Origin: Gerris lacustris
Taxonomy: Eukaryota > Arthropoda > Insecta > Hemiptera > Gerridae
Direction of reading: 5' to 3'
Length of the DNA stretch: 64,000 bases
NCBI GenBank assembly: GCA_951217055.1
Contig: OX578279.1
Location: 76,771,631-76,835,630, forward strand
The translations under genes and the position numbers were made by a program. The stretch's first letter is position 1. Each line of letters begins with the position of its first letter. The notes under the pieces are model-generated. The model saw nothing but the letters and a program-made list of their open reading frames with translations, was not told the DNA's origin and searched no databases. Below, piece after piece: positions 22,666-34,065 of this stretch.

Positions 22666-23810
22666 TGCGCGCGCAACAAATTATTTATTATTTTACAATA
22701 AACATCGCCATTTTTATTTTTTAATTGATTACTGTTCATTACCGGTTTTTTCGATTTTCGACCAAGTTGCGTTCGGCGCTCGAGGTCACAAACTTGGATT
22801 ATTCATTAGGCCAACATCATAAACAAGTCTGCAACAAATCAGAACTACCGGATTTGACGCATACTGTATTACATAAATATATATAAAGTTACTGGACCAT
22901 CTAATATAATAGAATTAATTTAAAATTTAGGTTAAGAATTTAATTTAAATCATACAAGTAAAAGGATTTGTACATATATATGTATATGTATACGTATATG
23001 AGTTCGTAAAATATTTAAAGGATTTGTATATATGTATGTATTATGTATGTATATATATGTATAAGAAAAAATGTATTTATCTCTATTTACATTGGTTATT
23101 TATTATATTTAAGTTTTTTGTACAAATTAAAAATAGTCAAGAGTCCCGTAAATAAACAATAACAATACAAGTGAGTCAATCTGTTGTTTACGATGTCAGC
23201 TTCTTTTTTTTTTTAAATTTAAACTGTAAATAATAGATCTTGAGTATAAATTAAATCGTAATTTAATTTTTACAATTTCTCGAATAATTTACAGAATAAA
23301 TGTATAAGTAAACAAATAAAAAGTAGAAAAATTAAATATTTTTATACTTATTTAATTTCTTTAAACAAAAGAAAGGGTAAACTAGTTTTGTGAATAGATA
23401 AAACTGATGTAATTTAGAAATTATGTTATCGTTATCAGATGCTAAACAAATATTAACACATATGGGTTCGTTAACATGTAAACCTACATTCCTTACATCA
23501 TATGTTAGCTTTGTTGTTGCAATATTTAAACACACTTTTTTTAAATATCTAAGCATTTTAATTTCACATCCCATTCATTTTAAATTATAATTCCTCGTTA
23601 CATTTCTTTTATTTGTATTTTAATGTTACAACAGAATAATATACGACGCAAGCGAAAATGAACAAACACAAAGTTAAGATAAAATAACACGGCACATTTT
23701 TTCAACATCAGCAAATGCATAAATTTTAATTTTTTTAAAAAGAGACTTTATATCATTTGAAACTAAAAAACTTCGAATGAGATGTAAAAATGGACCATTT
23801 TTATTATAGT
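22666..23810. other. AT-rich stretch, no gene recognised
   Basis: TATG/TATA-rich microsatellite patches occur at 22970-23060. The 80-codon minus-strand ORF at 23332-23574 has no recognised motif and no splice support. Confidence 0.4.
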
Positions 23811-23994
23811 CTGATTAAAGCCCCGTGACAGTTCTCCCACGATAGAACTATTACGTCAGTCTACGTCACATAACTATCGTGGCGGTGTACAGTGTACACG
23901 GCGAGTGTTGATATAATATGTCAAAATTTGTTGTCTTGTATTCAAAATTATTTCCATATCCTACATTTCTGACTTGGATACAGAAATAGAGGAT

Positions 23995-24510
23995 TATATA
24001 TATTATTATAATCCAATTATAATTATTATTAACTACGGGAAACAGACAGAGAAAAATAGACTCCAGCGCGGGGATTTGAACCACCGGCCTCTATATTTCC
24101 AGTATAGCGCTCTAACCAACTAAGCTACGCAGGAGAATGAATTTCTCTGACGTTAATGATACCTTGACCCGAATTTAAAGCTTTCAATTTTTCCACAAGT
24201 CTGAGAAGTCAACATTAATGACAAAGAAATAGATCGAGAAATAACGCTTATAATTATAAAGTACCCAATTAGTACCTGTACCTCGTACAATCAATTAGAA
24301 ATTCATATTTTACGATTTTGGTAGTATTCATACTACGGAACGATTAAATTTTAATTTAAATCCAATTATAATTATTATTAACTACGGGAAACAGACAGAG
24401 AAAAATATAGAGGCCGGTGGTTCCCCGCGCTGGAGTCTATTTTTCTCTGTCTGTTTCCCGTAGTTAATAATAATTATAATTGGATTTAAATTAAAATTTA
24501 ATCGTTCCGT
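23995..24510. repeat. Inverted repeat around the tRNA-like sequence
   Basis: The segment containing AACTACGGGAAACAGACAGA is present at about 24030, again at about 24380, and inverted at about 24455-24475. The two right-hand copies form a stem of about 70 bp (24358-24425 with 24433-24500) ending at the tRNA-like sequence, which has lost five bases there. Confidence 0.75.
24061..24134 (-). tRNA. tRNA-like gene or tRNA pseudogene, anticodon-position GGA
   Basis: On the minus strand a cloverleaf can be drawn. The acceptor TCCTGCG/CGCTGGA has six of seven pairs. The D stem GCTT/GAGC is intact. The anticodon stem CTATA/TATAG is perfect with loop CTGGAAA, placing GGA at 34-36. The T loop is TTCAAAT. 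The A box (TAGCTTAGTTGG) and B box (GGTTCAAATCC) are consensus pol III signals. Against a working gene, the T stem has two mismatches. A GGA anticodon would mean serine, yet the long variable arm of tRNA-Ser is absent. A tRNA-derived SINE head or pseudogene is more likely. A truncated inverted copy lies at 24405-24432. Confidence 0.55.
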
Positions 24511-25029
24511 AGTATGAATACTACCAAAATCGTAAAATAAGTATATTATTATATTAAATTATAATACATATACAGGAAATAGAATATTTTTTTATATTGT
24601 CGAAAACAGCAAAATCTTATATCAAATATGAAGCAAGATATTATATTTGCTGCCTTTTAGATCTGTTATCACGTGACTAAGTATAAACAAACAATAAACC
24701 AATCAGCATCTAGTATCTAGAGTGGTAGTTTTTAAATCAGCCGCGTGAGTTCTCTGACTGCTGTGATAGAACACTCAACTATCTCATCAGACAAGATAGT
24801 ATGATGGTTGATAGTTATATCGCGACAGAATCTATCACGTATAGTCTACACGATGATAGTTGCTATCATGACCACTACTATCACGTCAACTATCACCATG
24901 TAAACGTGGATTAAGTTAAAGTGTTATCCCTGAAACTAATGGTGGTCCTCCGACCATACTAGAATCCGTTCTTACAACTCTTTCAACTAATTGTCTGTTT
25001 TCTTCAGTTGATCCCTTATGTTTTTATTT

Positions 25030-25642
25030 TATTGTATTTTCTTTTCTTTCAGTTAGTCTTTAGGGATGAAAATGTTTTTATCTCCAGTAGGGAGAAAAAA
25101 GTTATGATTTTGGATTAGTTTAGAGGGACTAAAGTAAGTCCTTTCTTCCCTGAACTCAAAAAGTAGTAAAAGAAAAAGTAGGGAGAAAAAGAAGTATTGC
25201 CAACTTAATTATTTTATAAACAGTAGAATAATGGCTAATGTAGTGAAGAGTTTGAAATCAGGTTGGCGATACTGCTTTTTCGACCTTGCGTTTATCATTG
25301 TTTTTAATCCTGCATCTAAATAACCTTCTATTTGAGTTCAATTGCAATTCTTATTTGGTTTTAATATTAAATCTCTTATATCTGCTATTAGAAAGTCGGG
25401 TAGGGACCATGGTTCCTTCGGCATGGCCTCAAGGACCAAACTTATTCGCTCAGGAAATAATGGCTTACTTTACTCCCTAGGTGCATAAATAACTATTTAA
25501 AAAAACTAATATTTTCTTTTAATTCATAAGTTGGTCAACTTATTAATTATAATTAATTGTTAATTATTGTTGTTATAATGTGCTTTTAAAACATTTTCAT
25601 CCCTAAAGACTAACCAAAAGAAAAGAAAATTCAATAAAGGTT
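25030..25642. mobile_element. TIR element of about 610 bp
   Basis: TTTCTTTTCTTTCAGTTAGT, CTTTAGGGATGAAAATG at 25040-25076 returns inverted at 25588-25630 (CATTTTCATCCCTAAAGACT). Inside are GGGAGAAAAA and ACTCCCTAGG motifs. Part of the interior resembles 45.78-45.85 kb. The 64-codon ORF inside has no supported function. Confidence 0.65.
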
Positions 25643-26495
25643 ATTAAACATTGGAAACTATATTCCATTTGGTATTATAAATTGACCCTTCACATGCAAA
25701 TCCATATCAAACAAACAATTGAATTATTTATTATTTGGACACATCAGAACTTAAAAATAAATATATTTTACTTCCTCATTCTTATTATTTTTCTTCTTAA
25801 AATATTTATGTAGTTTCTTGAAATATAATTTATTACTATAGATATAATGAAGATAAAAGAAAGTAATCTAATGAATTTTTAATGTTTTAAATAATCTACC
25901 TTTATTAGTGTTAAGAGTAACTTTAATATTAATGGAACCTTATCAAAGGTTCCAAGAAACTGCTTATTAACTTTTCAAAGATAATTTCGTAATGTTATAC
26001 ATATTTACTTTCTGATTTAGCCGGAAAAATGTTAAACTTATAAGTTATCCGTTTTCATTATGTATTAATATATCTACCTAATTAACTCGGTTTCCTTCTT
26101 ACGATAATGATATCTCTGATGATCCCTTTTATAGGTTCGTAAAATATTTAAGTTTATCATAAATATTGAGAAGTTCTTTGCCTGAGGTTGTTCCAACAGT
26201 AATCAAGAAGTACAAGAATATAGTCATGTTTATGTAAGTTGTATTCAATTTCAATTAAAAGATCATGTCAAACTGGGTAATTACTAATATTTTATGAAAG
26301 TCTCTAAATATTTTCAATTTTGTTTAGAGGCTTTGTTTAGTTCACTAAAGTATGATTTGTCTATCAAGACTTCAAGACTATTTAACAAGTTACATATTCA
26401 ATTGTGTTTAGTGGCAACACTGTTTGCCTAAAGCATTTAGAATCTAGTTCAGCTTATGAGATAACTTATATTATCTAAAATAATAGGGATTGTTT
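25643..26495. other. AT-rich spacer
   Basis: No feature recognised. Confidence 0.4.
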
Positions 26496-26498
26496 TGG

Positions 26499-26545
26499 CG
26501 GGGGGGGGGGGGGGGGGATAGAGGATAGGGGGGGATAGGAAGGAT
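26499..26545. repeat. Poly-G tract with GGATAG repeats
   Basis: A G run of about 18 bases is followed by ATAGAGGATAGGGGGGATAG. It is one of several long G or C homopolymers in an otherwise AT-rich window. Confidence 0.85.
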
Positions 26546-27070
26546 AGAGTTCAACTCCTCTTACCTGCCGATGGTAGCAGTACTGTTTACTTCGTGAACA
26601 AGCTGAAGATTGAATCCAGGTTTCTAAGTTTCCCCTTTTACGTTCTAATGAAAGAGCGAAAAGCGAACAAAGTTTTTTCCATTTTGAATAAAGCCTAAAT
26701 TAAACCCTATTGAAATCCTATTCTTCCTCTTTATAATGAAAAAGTTAAAGAGCAATAAAGATGGAAAGCATGTGCTTTTAGTTCTGACAAAGGATCACAA
26801 AGGAGGGTGAAGGCAATTTAATAAATTGCAAATAAACAAATGAGATTGCATTATACATTATAATGGGGGTTGTAAGGTGTTAGTTGATATTATATGTAAC
26901 TAAATTACAATGTAATATAAAAAAAGCCTTTTCAAGATGGCCGTCATTTAAAAGTACATTTTTAGGTGTTATAATGACGCGAAACAAACGCCTTTAAATG
27001 CATTTTTATCGTCCAAAAGTAATGAAGTATTACTACGAAGTCTCGAGGTCTAACCTTTAATCAATCCTAA
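26546..27070. other. Spacer, no recognised content
   Basis: No repeat, RNA gene or coding segment recognised. Confidence 0.35.
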
Positions 27071-27074
27071 GATA

Positions 27075-27480
27075 TAAACAAGTAAGGCGCGCTTCAAGAA
27101 GTACGTGAGGAGATAATCGCCGGTTTCTGTACGACTAAGTGTAAAATTTAAATAGTTCCATATTCTTTTTTCTACACTTCAAGACGTTTAAATTGAAGTA
27201 TAACATGCCATGCTGACTAAAAACTTTTTTTTAGTCACCCGCCTTATAAGCTGTCATCTTGGAAATATTAAATTTGAAAACTCCAAAAAGTGAACAGTTG
27301 TCACAAATGCCGAGATGCTCCTGCATGTGCTGAATTTCATGTTCCTTGCTATAGTAGTTTATGAATTGAAACATGCCAACGGACAGAGAGACAGACAGAC
27401 AGACAGACTGACTGACAGACAGACAGAGCCGATATATAAGATTTCTTGTCGTACATCGTACAGAAACCTAAAAGTTTAAC
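27075..27480 (+). mobile_element. R5 element copy
   Basis: It contains AAGTAAGGCGCGCTTCA, GATAATCGCCGGTTTCTGTA, ACACTTCAAGACG, ATAACATGCCATGCTGACTA, TTTCATGTTCCTTGCTATAG, a (CAGA)n run and TACAGAAACCTA. It matches 50.08-50.7 kb in order. Confidence 0.8.
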
Positions 27481-28095
27481 CCCTTGTATTTGAGGGATGA
27501 TATTTTGGGGTTTCCCAATAATTTTCTTTTGTGTATGAATTATAACACATAAAATGACGGCAAATTTTCAAATGTTACACTGTTGCGTGTTGCGACAGAC
27601 GGTAAGAGTCCTCGGTTTTGCCTACAGACCCCCCCCCCCCCCCCCAATAAAAAGATAATTTTTAGGGACAAATTTGTCAACTTCGAACCATCCCATCATA
27701 TAAATGCCGAGATGCACCTGTGTGTCCCGAATTTCATGCTCCTAGCTATAGTAGTTCATGAATTGAAACAGGTCAACGGACAGACAGACAAACAGACAGA
27801 CAGAAAAGACAGGCTGAAAGACAGACAGAGCAGATATATAAGATTTCTTTTCGTACTTCGTACAGAAACCTAAAAGTTTAACCCCTTGTATTTGAGGGAT
27901 GATATTTTGGGGTTTCCCAATAATTTTTTTTGTGTTTGAATTATAACATAAAATGACGGCAAATTTTCAAATGTTATAGTGTTGCGTGTTGCGACAGACG
28001 GTAAGAGTCCTCGGTTTTGCCTACAGCCCCCCCCCCCCCCCCCCAATAAAAAGAAAATTTTTAAGGGACAAATTTGTCAACTTCGAACCATCATA
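27439..28095 (+). repeat. Tandem duplication of R5 3' end plus flank (about 401 bp)
   Basis: AAGATTTCTTGTCGTACATC at 27439 recurs at 27840. TTGCGTGTTGCGACAGACGG with a following C run occurs at 27583 and about 27984. The two copies differ by a few substitutions and by C-run length. The 96-codon ORF here is repeat-derived. Confidence 0.85.
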
Positions 28096-28540
28096 ATATA
28101 AGTAGGTAAATAAGAAAGAAGACTACTTCTCAAACAACTTCTTTGTTTTTTACGACCATTTGCACTGCACCAAGTTAGCCCATTGTACTCAAACAGGGAA
28201 GTGATAACAAGGAAAGAAAACAGACACTTCCACTTGTATAATACACGTAGGGCCCGCATTGCACCAACAACAACAACAAAAACTGTCCATACCTACCTCG
28301 GTGTTTATTTTATATAGATGCGTACTCGTTTAGCAACCTAAGTATTCCTTTGGCTAAAAATTAAAATTATATATCTCCTTAGACTAAATAGAGAGAGTAA
28401 AAATTAAAATTATAAATCCAGAGATGAGAACATCTTGATTAAAATTTCTATAAAGCATAATGTTTTTTTTTTTTTGTTTTTTTTTAAATTAATACAGTAA
28501 AGAACATATTTGAATTTATTCATTATTTTATCACTTTTTA
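28096..28540. other. Spacer
   Basis: CAACAA microrepeats occur at 28266-28278. No gene is seen. Confidence 0.35.
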
Positions 28541-28700
28541 GGGTTTCGTTGGTAAAACCAAAGAAAGAAACCCTTATAGTTTCGTTCCAGTGGCTGTCTG
28601 TCTGTCTGTCTGTTACTCTGTAAGGTTCCAATAACTTTTGAATCAAATGAGATAAAAACATGAAACTTTTCAGTATTAAAGATCGTTTTGACGCGCACAC
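28541..28700 (-). repeat. TCTG-containing repeat fragment
   Basis: The fragment has GGGTTTCGTTGGTAAAACCA, a (TCTG)n run, and AATCAAATGAGATAAAAACA. It has the same architecture as R1/R2/R5 (a GACA run beside an AAATTTCATG-like block), but I see no second copy in the window. Confidence 0.45.
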
Positions 28701-29019
28701 AGGAAAAGTATAGTGAACTCAAAATTATCAGCTGTTTAAATCCAAAATGCCGGATAATTCAAGACAAACGAAATAGACTGCCAATTAGTGTGGCACATAG
28801 CTTCCTCGCATCCTAGTATGTACTTTATTGTTATATTAAAATTAAAATTATTGTTATATTACTTTATTGTTAAATTGTTACATTGTTTATTCAGTAAAAA
28901 CTTTTAATAGTTTTAGCGATCTTTAACACTTCATAGCGGTGTCGCTGTTGGTTTTACTAAAAAATTGTATTTGAAAAAAATGTTTGTTTCATTGAAAAAA
29001 TGAAGTTTGATTTTTTCCC

Positions 29020-29362
29020 CTACCTAAAATTCCAATTCCAAATTTGAAGTCCACGTTTACGCGAGTGTTGCTCGTGAACGCTTGAACGGATAACGTTGCC
29101 CAACGAACTCGTCCTGGGCATTGGTAAAATGAACATGTACCAAATTTCATCAAAATCGGTCGACATTTACTCAAGTTATCGTCCCACGTTTCATAATTCG
29201 CGGACACACAGACCGACAGACAGACAGACACGAGACCAAAAATGTTCCCTGATGTCTGAAACGGATTTCTGTCTTGGAATTTTTAAAATCGGAGGCATAA
29301 AAGTTTTTCGTTCTCTAAAGTGAACACAATGCTTCCGTTACCTTCAGTAAGCTTGGAAGCAA
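29020..29362 (+). mobile_element. R2 element copy, best preserved
   Basis: The order is CACGTTTACGCGAGTGTTGC, GGGCATTGGTAAAATGAACA, ACCAAATTTCATCAAAATCG, TTTACTCAAGTTATCGTC, (CAGA)n, CCCTGATGTCTGAAACGGAT, then TTACCTTCAGTAAGCTTGGA. It has no complete ORF. The short ORFs on both strands are repeat-derived. Confidence 0.85.
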
Positions 29363-29700
29363 AAAATATTTTTTTTAAAGTTTTGAGGGGTATCAAATGA
29401 AAGGTATTGAAAAGTAGATTACATAAATATTACATACACTCGTGGAAAAATGTTTAATTTTTTATCCCATTTTGTCAAAAAACATCAAAATTTAGCGTCC
29501 CCCCCCCCCCCCCCCCTTATACTAATTTCATGTTCATAATACCAACGAAACCCTTTTTACGTGAGACTTCACGCACAACAAATTTATTTAAATACTTGTA
29601 GCGTGAGAATATCCCTTAAAAGAGTCGAAAAATCGCAAAAGTGAGCCTTTGAATTTCTTTTTGATCTTAATACAACTCTATGATTGTAAACTTCTTTTTA
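29363..29700. other. Repeat debris with poly-C tract
   Basis: GGGTATCAAATGAAAGGTAT matches 1.77 kb and 53.43 kb. A C run of about 18 bases lies at 29500-29517. Confidence 0.5.
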
Positions 29701-29702
29701 AT

Positions 29703-30068
29703 ATTTTTTACTAAGTTTTTATTAGCTTGCTTTCTTGTTTGTTTGTTTGTTTGTCGAGTACAAATCTTGCAATCGATTTTTAACTATCTTCCTGAGTAGC
29801 TAGACATTTTAAAATTTTAGAATAGCTCAGAATACGATGACAATGCATTATTTTAATACTTTTAGCCATCTTTCAGCAGAATTTAATTAGTTTTCAGCAA
29901 ATTTTGCTGTATAGAAAGTTAGTTCGGAAAAAATTCGTAAGATATTTTATTTGTTTTGACATATCCCATATTTACAATCTTCATTTTGATGGGTTTCAAA
30001 TTTATGATTTATGACAGAAAATTTAAAAACGTAGTATATAAAAAGTTCTTTTTGTCTTGTAATTATAT
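29703..30068 (+). mobile_element. R3 copy with large deletion
   Basis: It has the 5' half through CAGCAAATTTTGCTG and the final AAAAACGTAGTATATAAAAA, with the CCTAGGTATC-containing middle missing. Confidence 0.8.
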
Positions 30069-31545
30069 TATTAATAAATTAGCAGTACCCTTTTAAAGTA
30101 CATTAATCTTAAAAACTGACATAACGTCTAGCTTATTGATGTACTATCGACTTCTAAAAATTTCCCAAAATAAAATTTCTCAATCAGTATATTTTAGTTT
30201 TGAGTGAATTTATTCAATTTATTACTTACAAAATTAATTTTGAATATTATTTTACTTCGGACGGTTAAGAATTTAGAATGTTTATGAACTGTGGGCAGTC
30301 CAAGTGTGTCCGAGAGTCAGTTATATAAATAGTAATTCGGGTTTCTCAGATTGTGGATCTAAAACGCTAAATATAATAAAGATTTGGCTTGTTCGACCTA
30401 CCACGCCCCTTCTTTTCCCCTCCCTGTACCTACGACAGTCCCCGCTAAACATCCGCACAACCGTTTCGACTATATTATAAAAGTATAGAACTCAATAAAC
30501 TGAATCCTAGTTTAATTAGGTAGAGAGAAAAACAATTTATAAATCTACAATTTTTAAACAATTAACGTAATAAATAACAATAATAACACAAGATTTTCTT
30601 CAAATTTAATTATTAAAATAAATATGGTTTATCTTAATTTTATTGGCAGCCATTTCATTTGAGTCAGCCATATTGAATCTGCTTAATATATACTATACTA
30701 GAGACAAGTAATGTAATTACGATACAATAGAACCTACCAACTGGTACATTCATTATTTTCAGATTCGTAATTCTTTTTTATTAGATAAAGTTCGTTCATT
30801 CACAATTTGTACTGATAGTAGCATTATGAGGACCATTATAGAAGAAAACAACTTGAAAACTGCTCTAAAGGAGACGAAAGTAGTTACGGAAACTTTTGAA
30901 CTAATATAGAACTTTTGAACTAATATAGTTATCTACCTAGGACCTAGGTAACTAGTTTAAAACTAACTGTCCAAAAAAGTTTAGAAGTTTACTTAATAAG
31001 TAAACAAACTAAGTTTAATAGGAATTGGTTGTTTAGATTGTGATATTGTTTTAAAATTACTTATGCGGAATAAAACTTACACAATTAATTAATTTAATTA
31101 TGCAAACAAAATACTATTTTCCTGCAATTGACCGATAAAGTGGTTGTTATCGCACTCAAAATAGTACGCAAAACAGCTGATACCTGCACTTACTACTTTA
31201 CCGCACTCGTTTTACTTTACCGCACTCATTTTACTTTACCACACTTCAGTGTTCCAACTTACGAACATAAAGAACTTAAATCTAAACAAAGATTAAATAA
31301 TCCAAATTATAATAATAATAATGACAACTAATGGTGATTTTTTAACTAACTACATGATTTAAACACTATATTATCAAATATAAAAATGTTAAAATATAAA
31401 AAAGTAAAGATAGACAATCTAAAAAAAAAGAATCAACGGCGAAAATAATAACAGCGCTTGGTCAGGTTTGATGAATTAGGCAAAAAAAAGCAACACTGGG
31501 TATAAACAGCACGGTTGGTTTAATTGATATTGTAAAACCTTTTAT
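30069..31545. other. AT-rich sequence, no gene recognised
   Basis: Only a small direct duplication (AGAACTTTTGAACTAATATAG, 30890-30925) is seen. The 67-codon ORF at 31128-31331 has Leu/Thr-rich low complexity and is unsupported. Confidence 0.4.
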
Positions 31546-31623
31546 CTATGATTGATACGAAATATAAGCATTATATCTCTGTTTAGATGCGTAGAAAGTG
31601 GTTATTTACGTACTTGTATTCAT

Positions 31624-31635
31624 TGCGCATGCGCG
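31624..31635. promoter_or_regulatory. NRF1/EWG-type palindrome
   Basis: TGCGCATGCGCG fits the animal NRF1 (fly EWG) site YGCGCAYGCGCR. It lies about 1 kb upstream of the first coding exon, next to a GC-rich hairpin, in sequence otherwise very AT-rich. A role as promoter of the gene starting at 32622 is an inference. Confidence 0.4.
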
Positions 31636-31651
31636 TCTCTTAGTTCTGAAC

Positions 31652-31695
31652 AATTCCTCTTCTTTACCACGCTAGCGCGGCAAAGAAGAGGAATT
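31652..31695. repeat. 14-bp inverted repeat with GCTAGC core
   Basis: AATTCCTCTTCTTT (31652-31665) and AAAGAAGAGGAATT (31682-31695) are exact reverse complements. CACGCTAGCGCG lies in the loop. Confidence 0.85.
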
Positions 31696-31799
31696 CTTCA
31701 GCTTTACTCACAATTAACGAGTTCGTTTACATTTAACAAAACTAATTTGCTATTCTTTTATTAAAGTAACTGTTTATATCGAGTTTTTAGTGAAAAACA

Positions 31800-31984
31800 A
31801 TGAATGAATCAAGTGGCTTTGACGAAAATGTAGAGAATAATACTCCTCCAGAAATAATTAATTCGGCAAAAAATACAACTCAAGATTAATGCCATCTTTA
31901 TCAAGAGAAGAGATACGAACTTACATACAGCAAGTTTATTCTTTTCTGTATTTATTATTTAAATCTAACAATCGTAGATAAAGT
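31800..31984 (+). pseudogene. Short ORF broken by a frameshift
   Basis: An ATG at 31800 opens 29 codons (MNESSGFDENVENNTPPE...) to TAA at 31887. A one-base shift at the A6 run near 31868-31873 opens another frame (SRLMPSLSREEIRTYIQQVY) that continues to TAA at about 31982. Both halves have normal protein composition, so a decayed small gene or transposon ORF is likely. It could also be a first exon, but no good donor in a matching phase was found. Confidence 0.3.
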
Positions 31985-32300
31985 ACGGTACGCAACTCGT
32001 GCGAAAACGGCATTTTGCATTGGTGGTTTTACTACCCTCGCTGTCGCTCGGGTGCAAACTCCACACTCGCATGCAAAATGCCACTTTCCGCTCTCGACGC
32101 GTAATGTACTATTACATGTTGATGAACACTCTATTATTTTATATTTTATCTCTCTGATTAAAAACTAGCAGAAGGAAAAATTTTATGTGGAACTCGAGCT
32201 TAAAGTGTCTTTGCTGCACACGCGAAACCTTTCCGCCCTCGCCTACGGCTCGTGCGTGAATATTTCTCTTGAGTGCAGCAGTGCCTCTTTGCGCACTAGC
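31985..32300. other. GC- and CpG-richer block with two related modules
   Basis: CCCTCGCTGTCGCTCGGG (about 32035) and CGCCCTCGCCTACGGCTCG (about 32235) are self-complementary CpG-rich cores. GGCATTTTGCAT/ATGCAAAATGCC forms an inverted pair around the first. This could be the ends of a DNA element or a promoter region. No transcript evidence is visible. Confidence 0.4.
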
Positions 32301-32621
32301 TGCACAAATAACTATTATAATTTAAAGTTACTTTTAATCCTTCATAAGGATTTTTTGATATAAAGGTTTGAAACGGTCTTAGATTATTATTTATTATAAT
32401 TTGCCATGGGAGACAGTATACGACGATCTTGTAGCAATATCTATTGTGATGTATTCTTTTTATAGTCGAAGTTCTTATAGTGATCTTATTGCCAAATTGT
32501 CAAAAGAAACATTCGGTACGACAATCCTAGACAAGACATTCTCTCATATTCAATAATTTTACTTACTGAACCAAATCTAATAATACAGATATAACATTTT
32601 TCTTTTCTTCTTTGATTTAGG

Positions 32622-33991
32622 ATGGAGGAAGAAGGTGAAGAAGAAGAAGTGAAGAAGAAGAAGCTAGTTAAAACCAAACCAAAACTTAAACCGAAACCTA
32701 AGTTGTCTGCTGATGGAACGGAAATCACGGTAAAGAAAACTGTCAAAAAGAAAGCACCGACTGTCTCGGATGTTGGCAGTTCTAAATTAACAAAAAAGGA
32801 TTCGGAAGATGATAAAAAGGCTGAAAGCAAAGTTAAGTTAGAGGAAGCAAACGGGTCCAAAGAAGAAGTCACAGAGAAATCAGAAGATACAACCGATGCG
32901 TCCTCTAAAAAAGACGGAGATGAAGATATGAAAATTGGAAAATCTGTTAGTTTTTCGCCAAGCACTGAATTTATAGAAGGTAAGGAAACTAAGAAATTTA
33001 CAACAATTGAACCTATAGAGGCTGTGATCGTAAAGAAGATAGACCCAGAAAGTGATAAGAGACATGTTGTGGAGCTTACGACTGTTTTTCTAAATTCCCC
33101 TCCTGAAAAGGTTGCTCAAGATAATGAAGACAAAGAAGAAAGTACTAATGTTGAAAAGCCTACTGAAGATGATGACGATAAGAAGAAGTCAAATATTACA
33201 GAAGAAGACAAAGTTACGAACCAGGAGGAAGAGAAAATAAGTTCTGCTGAGATTAAAATTGATGAACTTTCAACTTCTCAAACTGAAGTAGTAAATGAAA
33301 TGCAGGTCGAAGCAGATGTCAAAGATCCAATATATCCTTTACCACCGAGAAATGCGGAAATAGTTTCTCCTGATCTTCCTCCTAAAGATGAGTCTTTAGC
33401 AGCTACGGCGAAAAAACGTTTGGGAGTTCCGATAATGTCAGCTATGAAAAAGATGGCGGAGGGTCCTAAAAATTTGATGGATACCATCAGAAGTAAGATG
33501 GATTCTAAAAGCCCGAGTAGAAAAGAGAAGAAAGAAAAAGCTGACAAAGCATCTAAAGAGGAGGAACCACCTGAAAAGAAACCGAAGGATGATGCAGGAT
33601 CACCACCACTTCCACCTAGAAATAAACCGGAAGCAGGATCACCTAAAGCTTCTCTTAAAAACGAAGGTTCGTCTTCCTGCAACGGATCTCCTAAATTACC
33701 ACCTAGGAACAATATATCACCTATTCTCTCTTCCAAACAATATTTTTGCGATGATCCTAAAAGATTCTCGAGTTTACAACCAAAGAGGCATATAGGAGCG
33801 AATGGTCGAGTAAGAGAATCAAGTTTACCACCGCCAAGTCGACCTAGTTCGGAGGACGGTCGGAATTCACCTAAAATACCTCCTAAGACTTGGATGTGGG
33901 AAGAAGTCAAAAGGAACAAGTTGAAAGGAGGTTATCCATGGACACATCTTTATAAGGGTTCATTCGACGAAGCTAAATGGAAGGAAATCAT
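32622..33991 (+). CDS. First recognised coding exon of a Lys/Glu/Pro-rich protein
   Basis: The open frame of 456 codons plus two bases is by far the longest in the window. The TAA after it is an artefact: bases 33992-33997 are GTAAGT, a consensus donor, so the exon ends at 33991 inside a codon (AT|G). Just before the ATG is TTCTTCTTTGATTTAG, a good acceptor. The exon may therefore start at 32621, with 5' leader upstream, or be a symmetric 1371-base internal exon. Residues 1-30 are acidic then lysine-rich. The middle is Glu/Lys/Ser-rich and probably disordered. PxxPx[KR] SH3-type motifs occur near residues 249, 328, 356 and 416 (e.g. PPLPPRN, PKLPPRN). The end has a folded look, with aromatic WMWEEV and GGYPWTHLYKG. 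There is no signal peptide or membrane span. A cytoskeletal or scaffold role is only a guess; the family is not recognised. Confidence 0.85.
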
Positions 33992-34065
33992 GTAAGTCTT
34001 TTTATAATTGATTTACTAAAATTTGAAATTTATTAGGCTACAGACTTGAAACATATACGACGTTC

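Larger units (their letters stand above)
23811..24915. mobile_element. Possible composite element rich in CTATCACG motifs
   Basis: The left end GATTAAAGCCCCGTGACAG and the inverted right end CTTAATCCACGTTTACATGG are weakly similar. Both flanks are packed with CTATCAYG/CRTGATAG motifs (23840-23885 and 24765-24900). The tRNA-like block lies between them. I infer an old MITE with internal insertions. Confidence 0.35.

Noticed and set aside
25286..25480. ORF with protein-like end (MVPSAWPQGPNLFAQE)
   Set aside because: It lies inside a TIR element and has no supported splice pair or homologue that I recognise. Probably chance.
33589..33795. 68-codon + strand ORF inside the exon
   Set aside because: Out-of-frame shadow of the main coding frame.
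33278..33919. 213-codon ORF on the minus strand
   Set aside because: It is antisense to the Lys/Glu/Pro-rich exon, whose codon bias creates an open antisense frame. The other antisense ORF (32486-32965) is rejected for the same reason.
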